The position numbers and the translations under genes are program-made. A DNA stretch of 64,000 bases from Asterella californica (Eukaryota > Streptophyta > Marchantiopsida > Marchantiales > Aytoniaceae). The notes beneath the pieces were generated by a model. That model saw only the letters and a list, made by a program, of their open reading frames with translations. It had not been told where the DNA came from and searched no databases. The stretch is from assembly GCA_036924285.1 (NCBI GenBank), contig JAYKYS010000014.1, positions 2,852,001 to 2,916,000 on the forward strand, written 5' to 3'. Of this stretch, positions 26,392-39,238 are shown piece after piece (the first letter of the stretch is position 1; each line of letters starts with the position of its first letter).

Positions 26392-27950
26392 AATTCACTG
26401 ACACTTCCTCCCGAAGACAATATTCTGGAATGAGGAAAGGGGGGATTTCGGGAAACTGAGCTGCGACGGAATTTTCAAGGAACTGAAGTGCCAAGAACAT
26501 GATCAAGTCTACGAACAATTCGTATAATGTGAAGCTCTTCAATTTTAGTAGACCTTACTACTGATTTGAAAACACGACGAGGAAGCGAGCAGTAAATTCT
26601 CGTTTCTTGGCTTGCACACTTGAAAGGAAACGTTCAAGTAAAAGAGTAAAAGACATACCTATGTAGAAGATGCTGGAAATCATGTGATATCCTGCGCCTG
26701 CAAGCGATCAGCAGCAAAGCACTCGCCATAATCCCCTGCCTGCGATCACCAACGCAATTTCACTAAAAATCTCCTCCTTACGATCCATCCTGAGGTTTTT
26801 GAACCTCCGCGCTCCTTTTCATGTGTGCAAGATCGCTTTCCCGCTTCCGTTCTCCAAATCTGTCAAGTCTGTTCCCACAGGGAAATTACGGTCTCGTCCA
26901 AGTGCTTCAATTACGCTGGCATGAAGAGAAGGACGCCTTTCAAACAGCTTCAGGCCCGACCTTCTCTGAATAATCCCGACCCGGACAGGCTGCAAAGGTA
27001 ATCCTGGGAGCGACCTGCGAAATTGAGCAAGTTAACGCAAGCTCCACCCGATCATCACACAGGAAGGACCCCAAAAAAAGAGAGACACGTGCAATCAAAC
27101 GTCATCTTGGACCTCAACCTCGAACTACTCCCCTCATGCAGCCCGCGATAAGCTGGCAGCATTCTGCCACGTATTGCAATGTACCGATCAGGAAACCGAC
27201 ATCACAATCCCAGCTCAGTCAGTGCCAGCTGCAAGATCTGCTGCTGGTGTACATATCTTTTGCAGCAAAACTTTGACGACAACACTCACCCTCTATCAAC
27301 CCAACCCAGCCTACTCGCCCTACTCCACAACTTGGCCTCACTTCTTCTTCTTCTTCTCCAGAATACAAATCCGATCGCAAATTTCTGATTCCACCAACAA
27401 GAGAACAAACAATTAACTTGCACGAAGCAAAGAAGGAAGAAAAGCAGGCAGTAGCACGGTACGCACTTCCACTGTATACTTCTCTTGGTCTGAGCATGCG
27501 AGTGATTTCAGAAGAATCCACGTTTTCTCCAGCAACAACGTTCAAGGCTGAACAAAGGGATCGATTTACATCTCCTGCCTCACAAAACGGGCAGTTCCTG
27601 TCGTGGCCCCTGGACATCGCCACGAAAGAAAGTTGTGTAAAAGTGAGACGTGGCTTTAGGGTTGATGAATCTCGTCTTCTCTGTTGCTCGCTGCTGCTTC
27701 TCCATCTTGTCACCCCAGAGTGCCATTCTACCAGAGTTCTGGCCAAGTTTAGCTGGAGTCTCTCTAAGCAGGTAGAATGAAATACTCACACCCAATCGAA
27801 TTCCGAGTCCGACACACAAGAAAACGGAAACGGAATCCTCCACCCCTTGCGGAAATTCTCCGCTTCCTGCCTTGTTGACTTGAATTCCTTCCTTATGGTG
27901 TCCTCGTATAATGGGATACGATGTGAGACGCACGCATGCACATGATGGTC
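26392..27950. promoter_or_regulatory. Upstream region of the ABC1 kinase gene
   Basis: This region precedes the kinase start codon and is GC-richer than the DNA further right, as expected for a 5' UTR and promoter. ORFs of up to 175 codons occur on both strands between 27174 and 27933, but they overlap each other, have no recognisable domains and look like chance openings. A ttcttcttcttc tract is at about 27342. Confidence 0.3.
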
Positions 27951-30900
27951 AAACTTTACTAAGAGTGGTTACGTGGGCCAAGGTGTATCGCAAAGTTACT
28001 GTACTGTAGTCGCAGTTGCCGCCAGGTGGCCAGTCCAGTCACGCCCCAGCTCCTGGCAGCCAGCCTAGCCAGACGACAAGGATTAAAAGAAAAAGAAAAA
28101 AGGACAAGACAAGGACAAGACTATGGCAGCTGCTCCAGCACGGACTCGGACTCATGGTCTGTATAATTATTCCTCTCGCGCACTATGAGAGTAGATTATT
28201 TAGAATAATGAATATATCACACCATTATTTAGTACGAATAATGATATATTTATCATTTATACAAATGAGTACATCATACCAAACTCAAGAAACATGCATA
28301 TTTGTTTTTTGATGGAAGAGTAAAATATACACGGATTAGTATTTTATCTAACTCTTCTTCTTGAAAGGGTTAGATAAAGGTGTTAAGGTTGCAACGGAAT
28401 TGTAGGGATATGCATTTCAGATTTAGCTAGATCTAAAAGTTTTCTCTTTCATTTAATATAAATATACTTAGAAAAGATTATTTTATATAAGATTTATAAT
28501 CGAACTATACATAATCTTTCCACGGACAAATTCAAACTAGTTTATATACAACAAATTATACTAAATGAATTCATAGTTTAAGTGTAGATATCCTACATGA
28601 AACCCTAGGTGTAGGTATAAAAGTGAATATATATATATATATATATATTATTTGCTATAGATTTAGGAAAAATAATTTTTTATTCCAAAATATCTAGATT
28701 TTTATTTAATATCTTCTAATGAATGTTGAATATATAATTGTAAAGTTAATCACATATTGTAAAGCTATGGAAGGGCTTTGATTTAAATTCTAAGTGTTCG
28801 GTTTTTGTAGGAAAATCTTAAGCAAGAGTAAATTAGATATAAGCGTTTAATTTCGGTGTCTTCATATAGAAACTCTCACCTTCTTTTCCGCGTTTTAATT
28901 TTTTTTTATTCAAAAGAATCAAAAGATAGCTATGATAAATGATAAAATGATAAATGATATTACTTGTCCCTTGAAGTCTTCGAAGACCATAAGACTGTCC
29001 ATATGAGTCGACCACAACGGGACTTGGACCAGACCTCCAACCGTGACCACAAGGGATTGAACTCACGATCTTTTTCTTAGAGGATGGTAAGCTAAACCAT
29101 TTACGACACCGATCTTAAATGTATATCAATAAATTAAATATTCACTGTATTAATATATTATTAATGTTTGATCCAAGACTTGTATTTTTTGAAGTGCACC
29201 AGTCTGCTCCTTCCATATAGGTTGTGTTTTTCTTTCTAGCATTACTCTCTTCCGTCAATATGTAATATTTACTAGAAAATTTAAAATTTAAAATATTTTA
29301 TTCTAAAATGATTATACAATATTTGACCATTTATTGTTTACACGAATAAAATATATTGTCAACTGATATTAATCTATTCAGGATACTTTATGTATAGTAA
29401 GTGGATCCAAAATGTGTTCCAGCTAGGACCGGACCAATCTACATCAAGAGTTCTGTTGCTGTAGTTCTGCTTGTCTCCTCTCTCAAACTCAAGAAGCATG
29501 CATATTTAAGCTAGGCATGGAAGTTTATTACAGTTTTTTTTTTACTTGAAATTTTATAATGTATATGCATAACTTCCTCCCATGTCAGAGGAATAGAAAA
29601 GCGACAAAGTAACCTTTAGTAACTTGTGGATAACTTTTATGTTATATTTCTGATTGAAATTTAAATTCTTTGTCAAATTTTTGGGATTCAGTTAAGCAAA
29701 AAGATGCATGCATGACATATGGAGTGAGTGATGTGTCACTATGGCATCGGAAACTCATGTTTCTCTTTCTTTAAAAATATCAAATTGTGGTTAAAACCCA
29801 GAGTATTACCGCATATAACAAGAAAGAACTCACTATCCCTTTGATTGGTTTGCTAATGGCAATAAACAAAAAACAATGACATTTCCTTTATATTTATAAT
29901 ATATTAAAGATTATAATATCATGACTATAAGCTGCGTGAATGCATCATTACGCGAAACAATAACATGAAAGTATGCAACTTCCCTCACCTAGAAAAGAAA
30001 ACTTATTTCCACAGAGTAATACAAATCACATTTTAGGAACACCAGTGCTAATATTAGTAACCGTGTTAGCCCGAGTACATTGTCCAGCTATCTACTCAGT
30101 CAAAGTTGATGTAATACATACCATTGCATGCGTAATAACTTGTTTCTTTTTGCGGCTTCTTGTGATATGTATAATGGAGGCTCGATAAATGTTAAGACTC
30201 CGCAGTAGCAAAATCCGAAGATAGAAACAATGTAAATCGCACGTAACAAATAAAACAATAATGCATTTTAATATTTATAGAAAAATTCACCATGAGCAAA
30301 GATAACATAAATTAGAAATATAAAATTATTTTTATTTTTATTTTGAAGTGTTTTATGTATGATAAACCATCAGTAGTGAAGAAATTGATAAACTACGATT
30401 GAAATTAAAGATTTATGATTAATTATTTTAAATATAATTTTAAAATATAATGTTATAATTTGATATTCCGGGAAAAGAGATTTAGACTTTACTTTCACCT
30501 TTATGATGTATAAAGCACGATGGAGTAGTACTAGGCTTCTCAGTCTTAAACAATTCCACTCGGTTCCACCTCGAGGAGTGGTTTAGGACTCTGAAACCAC
30601 TCGTTCCCGTGGCTTGTGTTATACATACTATACACGACCAGCACATATAAAGTTAACGAATATGTGAACAAAAATTTAACAACTAAACTCTCACATTACA
30701 CAATACTTATGTATTGTAGACTGTGTATTCAAATTATTTATTTTATTTTCAATTAGAGTTTTATAATAATCATGGTCGATTTCAAAATGATCTTTATTAA
30801 TATGATACTGAACCCTTTATTTCGCGCTCCTATCGTCTTGTTGCGTCAGCAGAAGCTCTTGCTCATTAGGTCATGAAATTCACAACGTTAACATGCAAAT

Positions 30901-32127
30901 CACAACCACAAGTTAGCGTCCATGCACCACTCACCTTAACTCTGTTTGGTTCGGACCAGAGCCGGACCGTCTCCCTAATCATCAAGCTTAGCATTCTCTA
31001 AGTCCCGATCTAGACCTGCCTAGGTCGATCTCAAAATATGAGCAAGTCACAAGATGACTTGGGGCGGACTTCTCATAAAATCCAAGGTCCTAAACGGTGC
31101 ATCCAGCACACTTAGTGACCCAAGCGTCCGTGATATCCGTCTGAGTCTAGATTCTCGAATGGTGGTCTAACTCACCGACTCGCTCCCTAGTCTTGCTCCA
31201 GCTCTTACATCGTTCCTACGTCCAGACGTCCAAGTCTGTATCGGAACGTGTCTTGGAACTGGCCCAGCCATCATCTCATGTCCCTAGGGTCCGTCCGTCG
31301 AACCCTGGGGTCGGATGACTCATCCTGGCCCACCTAGGCATCGAGCCCCCGTTATATATACTTCTGGGGACCGGTGGCCCCGCCCTCCTCTTTGGTCCAT
31401 GAAAATTATATCACAACCCGATCACGGTATCGGTCATAATTCTCAACTCGGAGGTCAGTCTGAGGAGTTCTACATATCACTGGAAAGCTCTCGCAGAGAT
31501 CTTTCCAATGATATCTTACTCGCATTGAGATCTTACATGGAGCTCCGTCCACGACTTAAAACGTCGTTGGAGCTCCAACACTTAACCGTTTTTCAGAAGC
31601 CTGTGATCCAGACCCAGACTCGAACCCTGTGATTCGGACCAGTGTCCGAACCACGGTCCGTCTGCGTCTCGGATCCACATCTCGATCTCGCGTCTCAAAT
31701 CTATGTTTCATTCCGTTTCCAAACTTGGCTCTTTAGGTCAGCGTTTGTCTGGGGTCGTCTTTGGGTAGGCCCCTATGTCCTAACCCAATGTTCCAACTTT
31801 GGTTCAGAGAACCATTTAGGGTTCATCTGATCTCGACTTCTCAGCCAAACCGTTAAGTCTAACTCGCACCGTTATCTCTCCACAGTTGGAGAATATTTCT
31901 TCTTAACTTTGACACCGCTAATTAACAACTAGTTAGAACGGAGTACCACTCTTCCTTCTGTCATGGACTGAGTGCGGGCATTCAGAATAGATCTGGTTCA
32001 AATGAGTGAAAGAACGAGAAGCAAATTGAACGGCGGGGATAGAGATAGCGTCTTTAAGGCGTCTAGTAACCCCAAGGTTAGATTAGTACAAGTAGTAACA
32101 AGGTTAACATGGTTGTGACTAGTATGG
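27951..32127. other. Intergenic, AT-rich, with one SINE and old repeats
   Basis: No gene is recognised. A TA dinucleotide run lies at about 28627-28648. The segment 30940-31900 is GC-richer and contains gagctccgtc and gatctttccaatg words like those inside plant LTRs. It may be part of a solo LTR of a family not otherwise seen here, but I cannot find its ends. Confidence 0.45.
28895..29120 (-). mobile_element. tRNA-derived SINE candidate
   Basis: On the minus strand a polymerase III-like promoter is visible: an A-box-like tggtttagcttacc at about 29099-29086 and a B box gagttcaatcc at 29064-29054. The B box is followed by about 110 bp of unique body. The minus-strand 3' end runs into repeated tcattta words and then an A-rich tail near 28905-28895. 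The head resembles plant Au-type SINEs. The gap between the boxes is shorter than in a real tRNA and there is no cloverleaf, so it is not a tRNA gene. Confidence 0.6.
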
Positions 32128-32523
32128 TGTCGTGCGCCTACACATCGCTACACAACATACATCACTGTCAGAGGTACACCACACATACACATAACACATG
32201 GACGATGTCATACACATACACAAGTGTACCACAATAATATGAATAGAGAAGTTACCATCTCCAACACTACAACAAAGATTACTCCCAAACGGTCAAGCCA
32301 AACCCACTCTAAACACGAAGAGAATCCGGGTTACACTCAACTAGACTATCCACCATAGCCTGGAGCTTGAAGGCTCAACTCGAAGAACTAAGGCCTCCAA
32401 GCCTTACCTGCGAAGTATACCTCTAGTGGGCTCTCTCACCAACTCGCCCTAACGGCACTAACGGTCTTACCGGGATGCGCCACTTCGCACTCGGTCAACC
32501 TAGCCGAGGTGTCAAACTGACGT
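32128..32523 (-). repeat. Distal part of the 3' LTR of the DNMT element
   Basis: Reading on the minus strand, modules C, B and A of the LTR run from 32523 to 32128 and end in cacgaca. The missing first module A is at 41378-41267, on the far side of the 32524-41262 insertion. Rejoining the two sides across the duplicated acgt gives the same A-C-B-A order as the LTR at 2804-3302. The C module recurs at 55744-55852. Confidence 0.7.
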
Positions 32524-34547
32524 TGTCGCGTCTGACGTTTTGCGTGTGAAGGATGTCCAGGAAAACGCGGGGTTCCTGGCTGTGGAGATGTTGTGTGCTG
32601 AAACAGAGACAAGACAGAGAAGAACAACCACGAAAAAGAATGCTGCGAAATATACCACTGCAAATGTATGTACACTGCCGGTTCTTTCTGCTAAGAACAC
32701 GGAACTGAGAACCAGACCAGAGCGGTCTGTAACCTGCTTCAAAAGCCCCTAAAAGCAACCCTCGAATCACAACCCTGACCCAAAACCACCGAAGCGTAGC
32801 TCAAAGCAAGAGAAACTTCTCTTTGCTAACAAACAGAGCCACAGCAGTATCACAAGATCCAAACCCAAGTCCAAACCACATCCATGTATAAGCTCTTAGC
32901 TAAAGCTAGCTACCACAAGCTGTATACAACCAACCAGAATTCTAACGAACTCAAAAGAGCAAAACCCGTAGCGAAGAAACCGAAAAAGGTCTATCTGTGG
33001 ACTTCCTCCTTTCGCTGAACGGACTTCAGATGTCGATAGGGTCTCCTCTGCTGACTCCGTTAACCCAAGAAACCTTCAGATCCGACTCCTGACAGCCGAG
33101 ATATCGCCGATTTTTGGTCGCAGGTGACCGAACCTCCAAAAACTCCTCCCTGCGGCTTAAAACCGCTCACACCGCACAAACGGATCGTCCAAACAGATAT
33201 CCGTCTTCGCTGGCAGATAGATCTAGCTACCCTGAACCCAACGAGACTCCAAACAAGTCGTTTGGAGTTCCCCTTGCAAAACCACTCGAGAAATTTGGCC
33301 GCAGGTTGCAAAAAACTAACGTAAATCAGCTCCCTGCGGCTCAAACTTACTCACCACACTCAAACCAACAATCCAATTCACACACGGTCTTCTCCTATGA
33401 GTAGATGAAGACTCCCTGATCGCGTAGGCACCAAGAACGAAGAGCTTGGCTCACCGATCGCGAAGAACAGCCCAACCTCACGTCGCAGGTGAACGAAAAT
33501 CTGATGTAAGCGCTTCCCTGCGAGCCAATTTCACTCAGAACTTCCAAACCGCCCGATGAAAACTGGTATCGTCTTCAATTTCCTGTAGAACTCGGTGTTC
33601 TGATCCCGTTGGACCCAAGGACAGCAAGTTTGGACTCCGGGACGGCCCGAACGGTCCAACTCTCCTTCACAGGTAACTGAAAACCTCAATTCTGCTCCCT
33701 GCGTCTCAATTTCTCCCAGAACACAACCCCTGATCCGTCTCTTCCCAAACCGTTTGAACCAGTGCGTAGCTTGCACAGATCTGAACCCAACGACGCCTTG
33801 CGCGTTTGCATTGGACTTCCAAATCTCCCGCACCGTCCGTTGACAGGTCGCAGGCGCAAGCAAGCCCCTTAAGCAGCCCCCTTGTTACAGTCTGTACGTA
33901 CGAAGTTCAACCCTCAATAATAAGAAGAAGGCCCCTTGTGTGTTTGATATAACGCCTGAAGCCCTAAATACCCAGTCAGCAAGTAACTAGGGGCCTAGCT
34001 TGATTTTACCTTTTTCCGAATCGCATAACTTCTTCTCTGGATGTCCAAACGAAATAAACAAGATGCCCATGGAAAGCTGACAACGAGCTCTATCCATCTA
34101 TGCAATAAAAGTAAAGATCCGAAGTTGCGCCAAAAGCTCGTAAGCTGGGGCCTAGCTTGTTTTCTCCATCTTTCGAGTCCTGTAACTCCTTCACTATGCG
34201 TCCAAACGAAGTAGACAAAGTGCCTATGGAATGCTGACAAGGAGCTCTATCCACTGGTGCGATAAGAACGAAGATCCGAAGTGGTGCCAAAAACCCGTAA
34301 GCTGGGGCCTAGCTTATTTTCTCCATCTTTCGAGTCCTGTAACTTCTCCACTAGGCGTCCAAACGAAGTAGACAAAGTGCCTTTGGAAAGCTGACAAGGA
34401 GCTCTACACATCTATGCGATGAAAATGGAGATCTGAGATTGTGCCAAAATCCGTAAGCTGGGGCCTAGCTTGTCTTCTCATGAGTGTCTTTGGAGCGACA
34501 AGCATCGAAGTTTGTATTTCAGGTACGAGCCGGTCCACGACACGACA
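32524..34547 (-). repeat. LTR copy 1 (2024 bp)
   Basis: Its length is the same as copy 3, from which it differs by only a few bases that I could see (for example around 32987, 33770 and 33925-33940). It contains about three tandem units of 157 bp starting with ggggcctagctt, near 33989, 34147, 34303 and 34460. It also has four diverged units built around a gcaggt...ccctgcg core between 33115 and 33715. Confidence 0.9.
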
Positions 34548-34710
34548 TCCACCTCCTCTGAACCTGTGCATCCTCCGGTATGCACCAGAGATACCAACCA
34601 AGGAGTGGACCGGCACGCACACTCATTCCCATCTTGTTATCCTCCCTCCCATCTCAGTCAACCATCAGAAGGTTGCGTGTTCGGTTCACGTCGAGTTCAC
34701 CACCGTATCG
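34548..34710 (-). repeat. Internally deleted internal region
   Basis: The left 113 bases match the start of the full internal region at 36728 and the right part matches its end near 39220-39238. About 2.3 kb, including the Gag ORF, is missing between them. A stretch ggttgcgtgttcggttcacg before the LTR looks like the 3' half of a tRNA, as expected for a primer-binding site read on the other strand. Confidence 0.75.
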
Positions 34711-36727
34711 TGTCGGATATTTTGTGCGTGAAGGATGTCCAGGAAAACGCGAGGTTCCTGGCTGTGGAGATGCTTTGTGCCAAACAGAGACAAGACAGAG
34801 AAGGACAACCACGAAAGGAATGCTGCGATATATACCACTCTGAAAGTATGTACACTGTCGATTCTTTCTCCAAACAGCACAGAATTGAAAAACAGACCAG
34901 AGCGGTCCGTAACCTGCTTCAAAAGCCCCTGAAAACAACCCTTGAATTACAACCCTGACCCAAACCCACCGAAGCGTAGCTCAAAGCAAGAGAAACTTCT
35001 CTTTGCTAACAAACAGAGCCACAGTAGTATCACAAGATCCAAACCCAAGTCCAAACCACATCCATGTATAAGCTCTTAGCTAAAGCTAGCTACCACAAGC
35101 TGTATACAACCAACCAGAATTCTAACGAACTCAAAAGAGCAAAACCCGTAGCGAAGAAACCGAAAAAGGTCTATCTGTGGACTTCCTCCTTTCGCTGAAC
35201 GGACTTCAGATGTCGATAGGGTCTCCTCTGCTGACTCCATTAACCCAAGAAACCTTCAGATCCGACTCCTGACAGCCGAGATATCGCCGAGTTTTGGTCG
35301 CAGGTGATCGAACCTCCAAAAACTCCTCCCTGCGGCTTAAAACCGCTCACACCGCACAAACGGATCGTCCAAACTGATATCCGTCTTCGCTGGCAGATAG
35401 ATCTGGCTACCCTGAACCCAACGAGACTCCAAACAAGTCGTTTGGAGTTCCCCTTGCAAAACCACTCGAGAAATTTGGCCGCAGGTTGCAAAAAACTAAC
35501 GTAAATCAGCTCCCTGCGGCTCAAACTTACTCACCACACTCAAACCAACAATCCAATTCACACACGGTCTTCTCCTATGAGTAGATGAAGACTCCCTGAT
35601 CGCGTAGGCACCAAGAACGAAGAGCTTGGCTCACCGATCGCGAAGAACAGCCCAACCTCACGTCGCAGGTGAACGAAAATCTGATGTAAGCGCTTCCCTG
35701 CGAGCCAATTTCACTCAGAACTTCCAAACCGCCCGATGAAAACTGGTATCGTCTTCAATTTCCTGTAGAACTCGGTGTTCTGATCCCGTTGGACCCAAGG
35801 ACAGCAAGTTTGGACTCCGGGACGGCCCGAACGGTCCAACTCTCCTTCACAGGTAACTGAAAACCTCAATTCTGCTCCCTGCGTCTCAATTTCTCCCAGA
35901 ACACAACCCCTGATCCGTCTCTTCCCAAACCGTTTGAACCAGTGCGTAGCCTGCACAGATCTGAACCCAACGACGCCTTACGCGTTTGCATTGGACTTCC
36001 AAATCTCCCGCACCGTCCGTTGACAGGTCGCAGGCGCAAGCAAGCCCCTTAAGCAGCCCCCTTGTTACAGTCTGTACGTACGAAGTTCAACCCTCAATAA
36101 TAAGAAGCAGGCCCCTTGCGTGTTTGATATAACGCCTGAAGCCCTAAATACCCAGTCAGCAAGTAACTAGGGGCCTAGCTTGATTTTACTTTTTTCCGAA
36201 TCGCATAACTTCTTCTCTGGATGTCCAAACGAAATAAACAAGATGCCCATGGAAAGCTGACAACGAGCTCTATCCATCTATGCAATAAAAGTAAAGATCC
36301 GAAGTTGCGCCAAAAGCTCGTAAGCTGGGGCCTAGCTTGTTTTCTCCATCTTTCGAGTCCTGTAACTCCTTCACTATGCGTCCAAACGAAGTAGACAAAG
36401 TGCCTATGGAATGCTGACAAGGAGCTCTATCCACTGGTGCGATAAGAACGAAGATCCGAAGTGGTGCCAAAAACCCGTAAGCTGGGGCCTAGCTTATTTT
36501 CTCCATCTTTCGAGTCCTGTAACTTCTCCACTAGGCGTCCAAACGAAGTAGACAAAGTGCCTTTGGAAAGCTGACAAGGAGCTCTACACATCTATGCGAT
36601 GAAAATGGAGATCTGAGATTGTGCCAAAATCCGTAAGCTGGGGCCTAGCTTGTCTTCTCATGAGTATCTTTGGAGCGACAAGCATCGAAGTTTGTATTTC
36701 AGGTACGAGCCGGTCCACGACACGACA
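34711..36727 (-). repeat. LTR copy 2 (2017 bp), mosaic
   Basis: The first 250 or so bases (34711-34960) differ from copies 1 and 3 at many sites, while the rest is nearly identical to them. That pattern suggests recombination or template switching between two subfamilies. Confidence 0.85.
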
Positions 36728-37299
36728 TCCACCCCCTCTGAACCTGTGCATCCTCCGGTATGCACCAGAGATACCAACCAAGGAGTGGACCGGCACGCAC
36801 ACTCATTCCCATCTTGTTATCCTCCCTCCCATCTCAGTCAACCTCATCCGCAAGGTTGCAACCTGATCGTCATCTTGAAGTTGCTACCCTGCCATGATCC
36901 TCCCTAGATCCATGCTCATTGACTTTCACCTCGAACCTCCCATCCAATCACCCCCTCTAGATCTACACATCTTCAATATGCGAAGACATAGAAAGAATAA
37001 CCCATCATACCATAGAATTGACTTCCATCCGTCCTGTAGAACCTCATCGTCGAGGTTTGTGACCCAAGTGTCGTAGTAGACATCCCCCATCCTCCCAATC
37101 ATCACCGCATATCCTGACTGTAACCCTCAACCTCAAGTCTGTACATGTCATCGTACCTATCCAATTCTTCTTTCTTTGTTTTTCTGAAAAAAAGAACCAC
37201 ACCGCTGCAACCAAAAGCCTCAACCGCAACCATCGTTGTCTCGTTGTAGAATAGTATCTTCCTCAACCATCATCCTCCCTGATATCTTCTTCTGAAAAC

Positions 37300-37425
37300 C
37301 CTTGCAACCTTCCAAGCATCATCCTCTCAACCTTTTCCTGAAAATATTTACAATCCCTAAGCATCATCCTCCCAACCTTCCTGAAAATATTTACAATCCC
37401 CCAAGCATCATCCTCCCAACACAAA
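37300..37425. repeat. Short tandem repeat of about 42-48 bp
   Basis: Units containing cctgaaaatatttacaatccc and aagcatcatcctc are repeated two to three times in the internal region downstream of the Gag stop codon (minus strand). Confidence 0.7.
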
Positions 37426-37469
37426 TCACCTTCAGCAATGGCTTCTCCCCTATAAGCCATCCTTACCCA

Positions 37470-39089
37470 TCATCCTATACCCATAGCCTCGAGAGCATCC
37501 GTCCACTCCCCTCCGTCCTCAGCATGTCCGTCCTTGATGAAGCCGATGTAAGCATCATGGACTTCCCTTGTAGTCGCATCCAAGACTTCCTGTGATAGGA
37601 ACCCAACCTTTACATCTTGAATGCACTCCTCCCAACCTCCCTTCACATCCATCACTGCATCAATATCTGGTTGTTGTATGTTTGCAACCAGATCAACCAT
37701 GTCCGCTATCAACACCTCAATCATCTCCTCCGGTTGTGAAGGATCGCCCTCCATTGCCAGTTCAGGAAGAATAGTTTCCTGTTGAACCTTATCCTCCCCA
37801 GCTTGCTTCCCTGAAGAAGTATCTTGTTGGTCCTTCTTCTCGCACTGCAACGTGGATGCAGTATCCAACTTGAGCTCGTCTGGATCCACGTGTTCATCCA
37901 AATCATCCCTATGGAGATCATGCTCAATCTCCTGCACCCTAGCACCACAACTTGTAGCTTCGGTAGCTACAACTGCATGTGTCGCAAGGTAATCATCCAC
38001 AAACTTCTTCATCCCTCCTTTACCAACGTTGGCTTGAAGGAGAGTACCCGTACTTGTGAATGTAACCTTTCCATCCTCCCAAGAAATTATCTCTCGTTGC
38101 AAAGACTCTGCAAAGTCGATGCAATCGTCCCGTTGATGGTCAATACCATCACACCACACACACTGATGTACCCAAGCTGGTTTGGGTACAAGCTCCATCT
38201 CAGTCGATGATCCCTTATCCTCCAACCTAGTAACCTTAGCTTGCAGATCTTGCATCTTTTGCTGTAGGTCCTCGATGGTTGGATCCTTCTCCTCTACAAC
38301 CACAACTGGAAGTTGAATCTCAGATACTACCTGAACTGGTGTGGTAGTCAACGCTGCAGGTGTAAACCTTGTAACCCTTTCTCTTGTCTGTCTTCGGACA
38401 AGAAGCTCAACAGCTTCATGCACAACATCCCAATTTCGTGTCAACCCTTCTTCTTCATCCCCATCCTCCAGAAGTAGCTCCAACTGTTCCTGCCATGGTT
38501 CATCCGCAGCTTGAAGAAACAGCTCCGTCTTGTAGCTCTCCAAGGTTAGCTTGTCCACCCTAGGTAGTTGAGAGAATTGTCTCTCAAACTCCTTTAACAG
38601 CTCTGTAGGCTGTAAACCCTTGCTGGATCCGTTGACCCATCCCAAAAATGATTTCTTGGTTACTCGATCTGAGTTTCCTAAGAAATACTCTTCCATCAGC
38701 GCATGTGAAAATGCATCCCAGTTCCTCCCAAAACGCTTTGTTAGACTCTTCACATGCTCCCTTATCTCAAGCATCACAGCGAGTTCGAATGTCTCGATCA
38801 TCTCTTTCTCCGGTACCTGATCCAAATCCATCTCCATCTTGTAACATCTCAAGTACTCAGAGATGTCTCTCCCACCAAAAAGATCAAACTTGTCGATCAC
38901 CCTTCCAAGCGCCTTCTTCCCCAAAGCCTCCTTTTGTTGCTTCTCTTGCTCTTGTCGCATAAACAAAGTGAAGGCTTGAAATAATCGTGCAGTTGCTGCA
39001 TCCAACTGCACCCCTGGTATCCCCTCTGATCTATCCATTCCGTCCAAAGTCATGGCTCGTCCCATCGTCCCATCCTCCCATGATCCCAA
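37470..39089 (-). CDS. Gag-like protein of the non-autonomous LTR element
   Basis: An uninterrupted 539-residue ORF fills most of the internal region between LTRs 2 and 3. Residues about 30-240 are helical and charged with the FDLFGGRDISEYLRCYK type of start common to plant retrotransposon Gag. A coiled coil lies around 270-292. A single CCHC zinc knuckle is formed by C310, C313, H318 and C323. The last 200 residues are acidic. No protease, reverse transcriptase or integrase follows, so particles would need a partner element's enzymes. The ORF is intact while its host element is full of stops, consistent with recent insertion and selection on Gag. Gag identity rests on position, size and the knuckle. 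Confidence 0.8.
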   Translation of the reverse strand: MGSWEDGTMGRAMTLDGMDRSEGIPGVQLDAATARLFQAFTLFMRQEQEKQQKEALGKKALGRVIDKFDLFGGRDISEYLRCYKMEMDLDQVPEKEMIETFELAVMLEIREHVKSLTKRFGRNWDAFSHALMEEYFLGNSDRVTKKSFLGWVNGSSKGLQPTELLKEFERQFSQLPRVDKLTLESYKTELFLQAADEPWQEQLELLLEDGDEEEGLTRNWDVVHEAVELLVRRQTRERVTRFTPAALTTTPVQVVSEIQLPVVVVEEKDPTIEDLQQKMQDLQAKVTRLEDKGSSTEMELVPKPAWVHQCVWCDGIDHQRDDCIDFAESLQREIISWEDGKVTFTSTGTLLQANVGKGGMKKFVDDYLATHAVVATEATSCGARVQEIEHDLHRDDLDEHVDPDELKLDTASTLQCEKKDQQDTSSGKQAGEDKVQQETILPELAMEGDPSQPEEMIEVLIADMVDLVANIQQPDIDAVMDVKGGWEECIQDVKVGFLSQEVLDATTREVHDAYIGFIKDGHAEDGGEWTDALEAMGIG

Positions 39090-39238
39090 CCGTCTAGAAA
39101 TCCATCATCCCAGGTCTACAACATCCTCCCGAACAACCAAACCCATCTTCATCCTCGTTCATGATTGTTGATCTCTTCTGTCCAGTTCTAACATAGAAAT
39201 ATCTCCACCCCAGACCTTCACGTCGAGTTCACCACCTA

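Noticed and set aside
27219..27933. ORFs of 117-175 codons on both strands
   Set aside because: They overlap each other in several frames, have no domain and lie in the GC-rich upstream region of the kinase gene, so they look like chance openings.
29050..29100. True tRNA gene at the SINE head
   Set aside because: The distance between boxes is too short and the acceptor stem is missing.
31315..31830. Plus-strand ORFs of 105 and 62 codons
   Set aside because: No domain; the words resemble LTR non-coding sequence.
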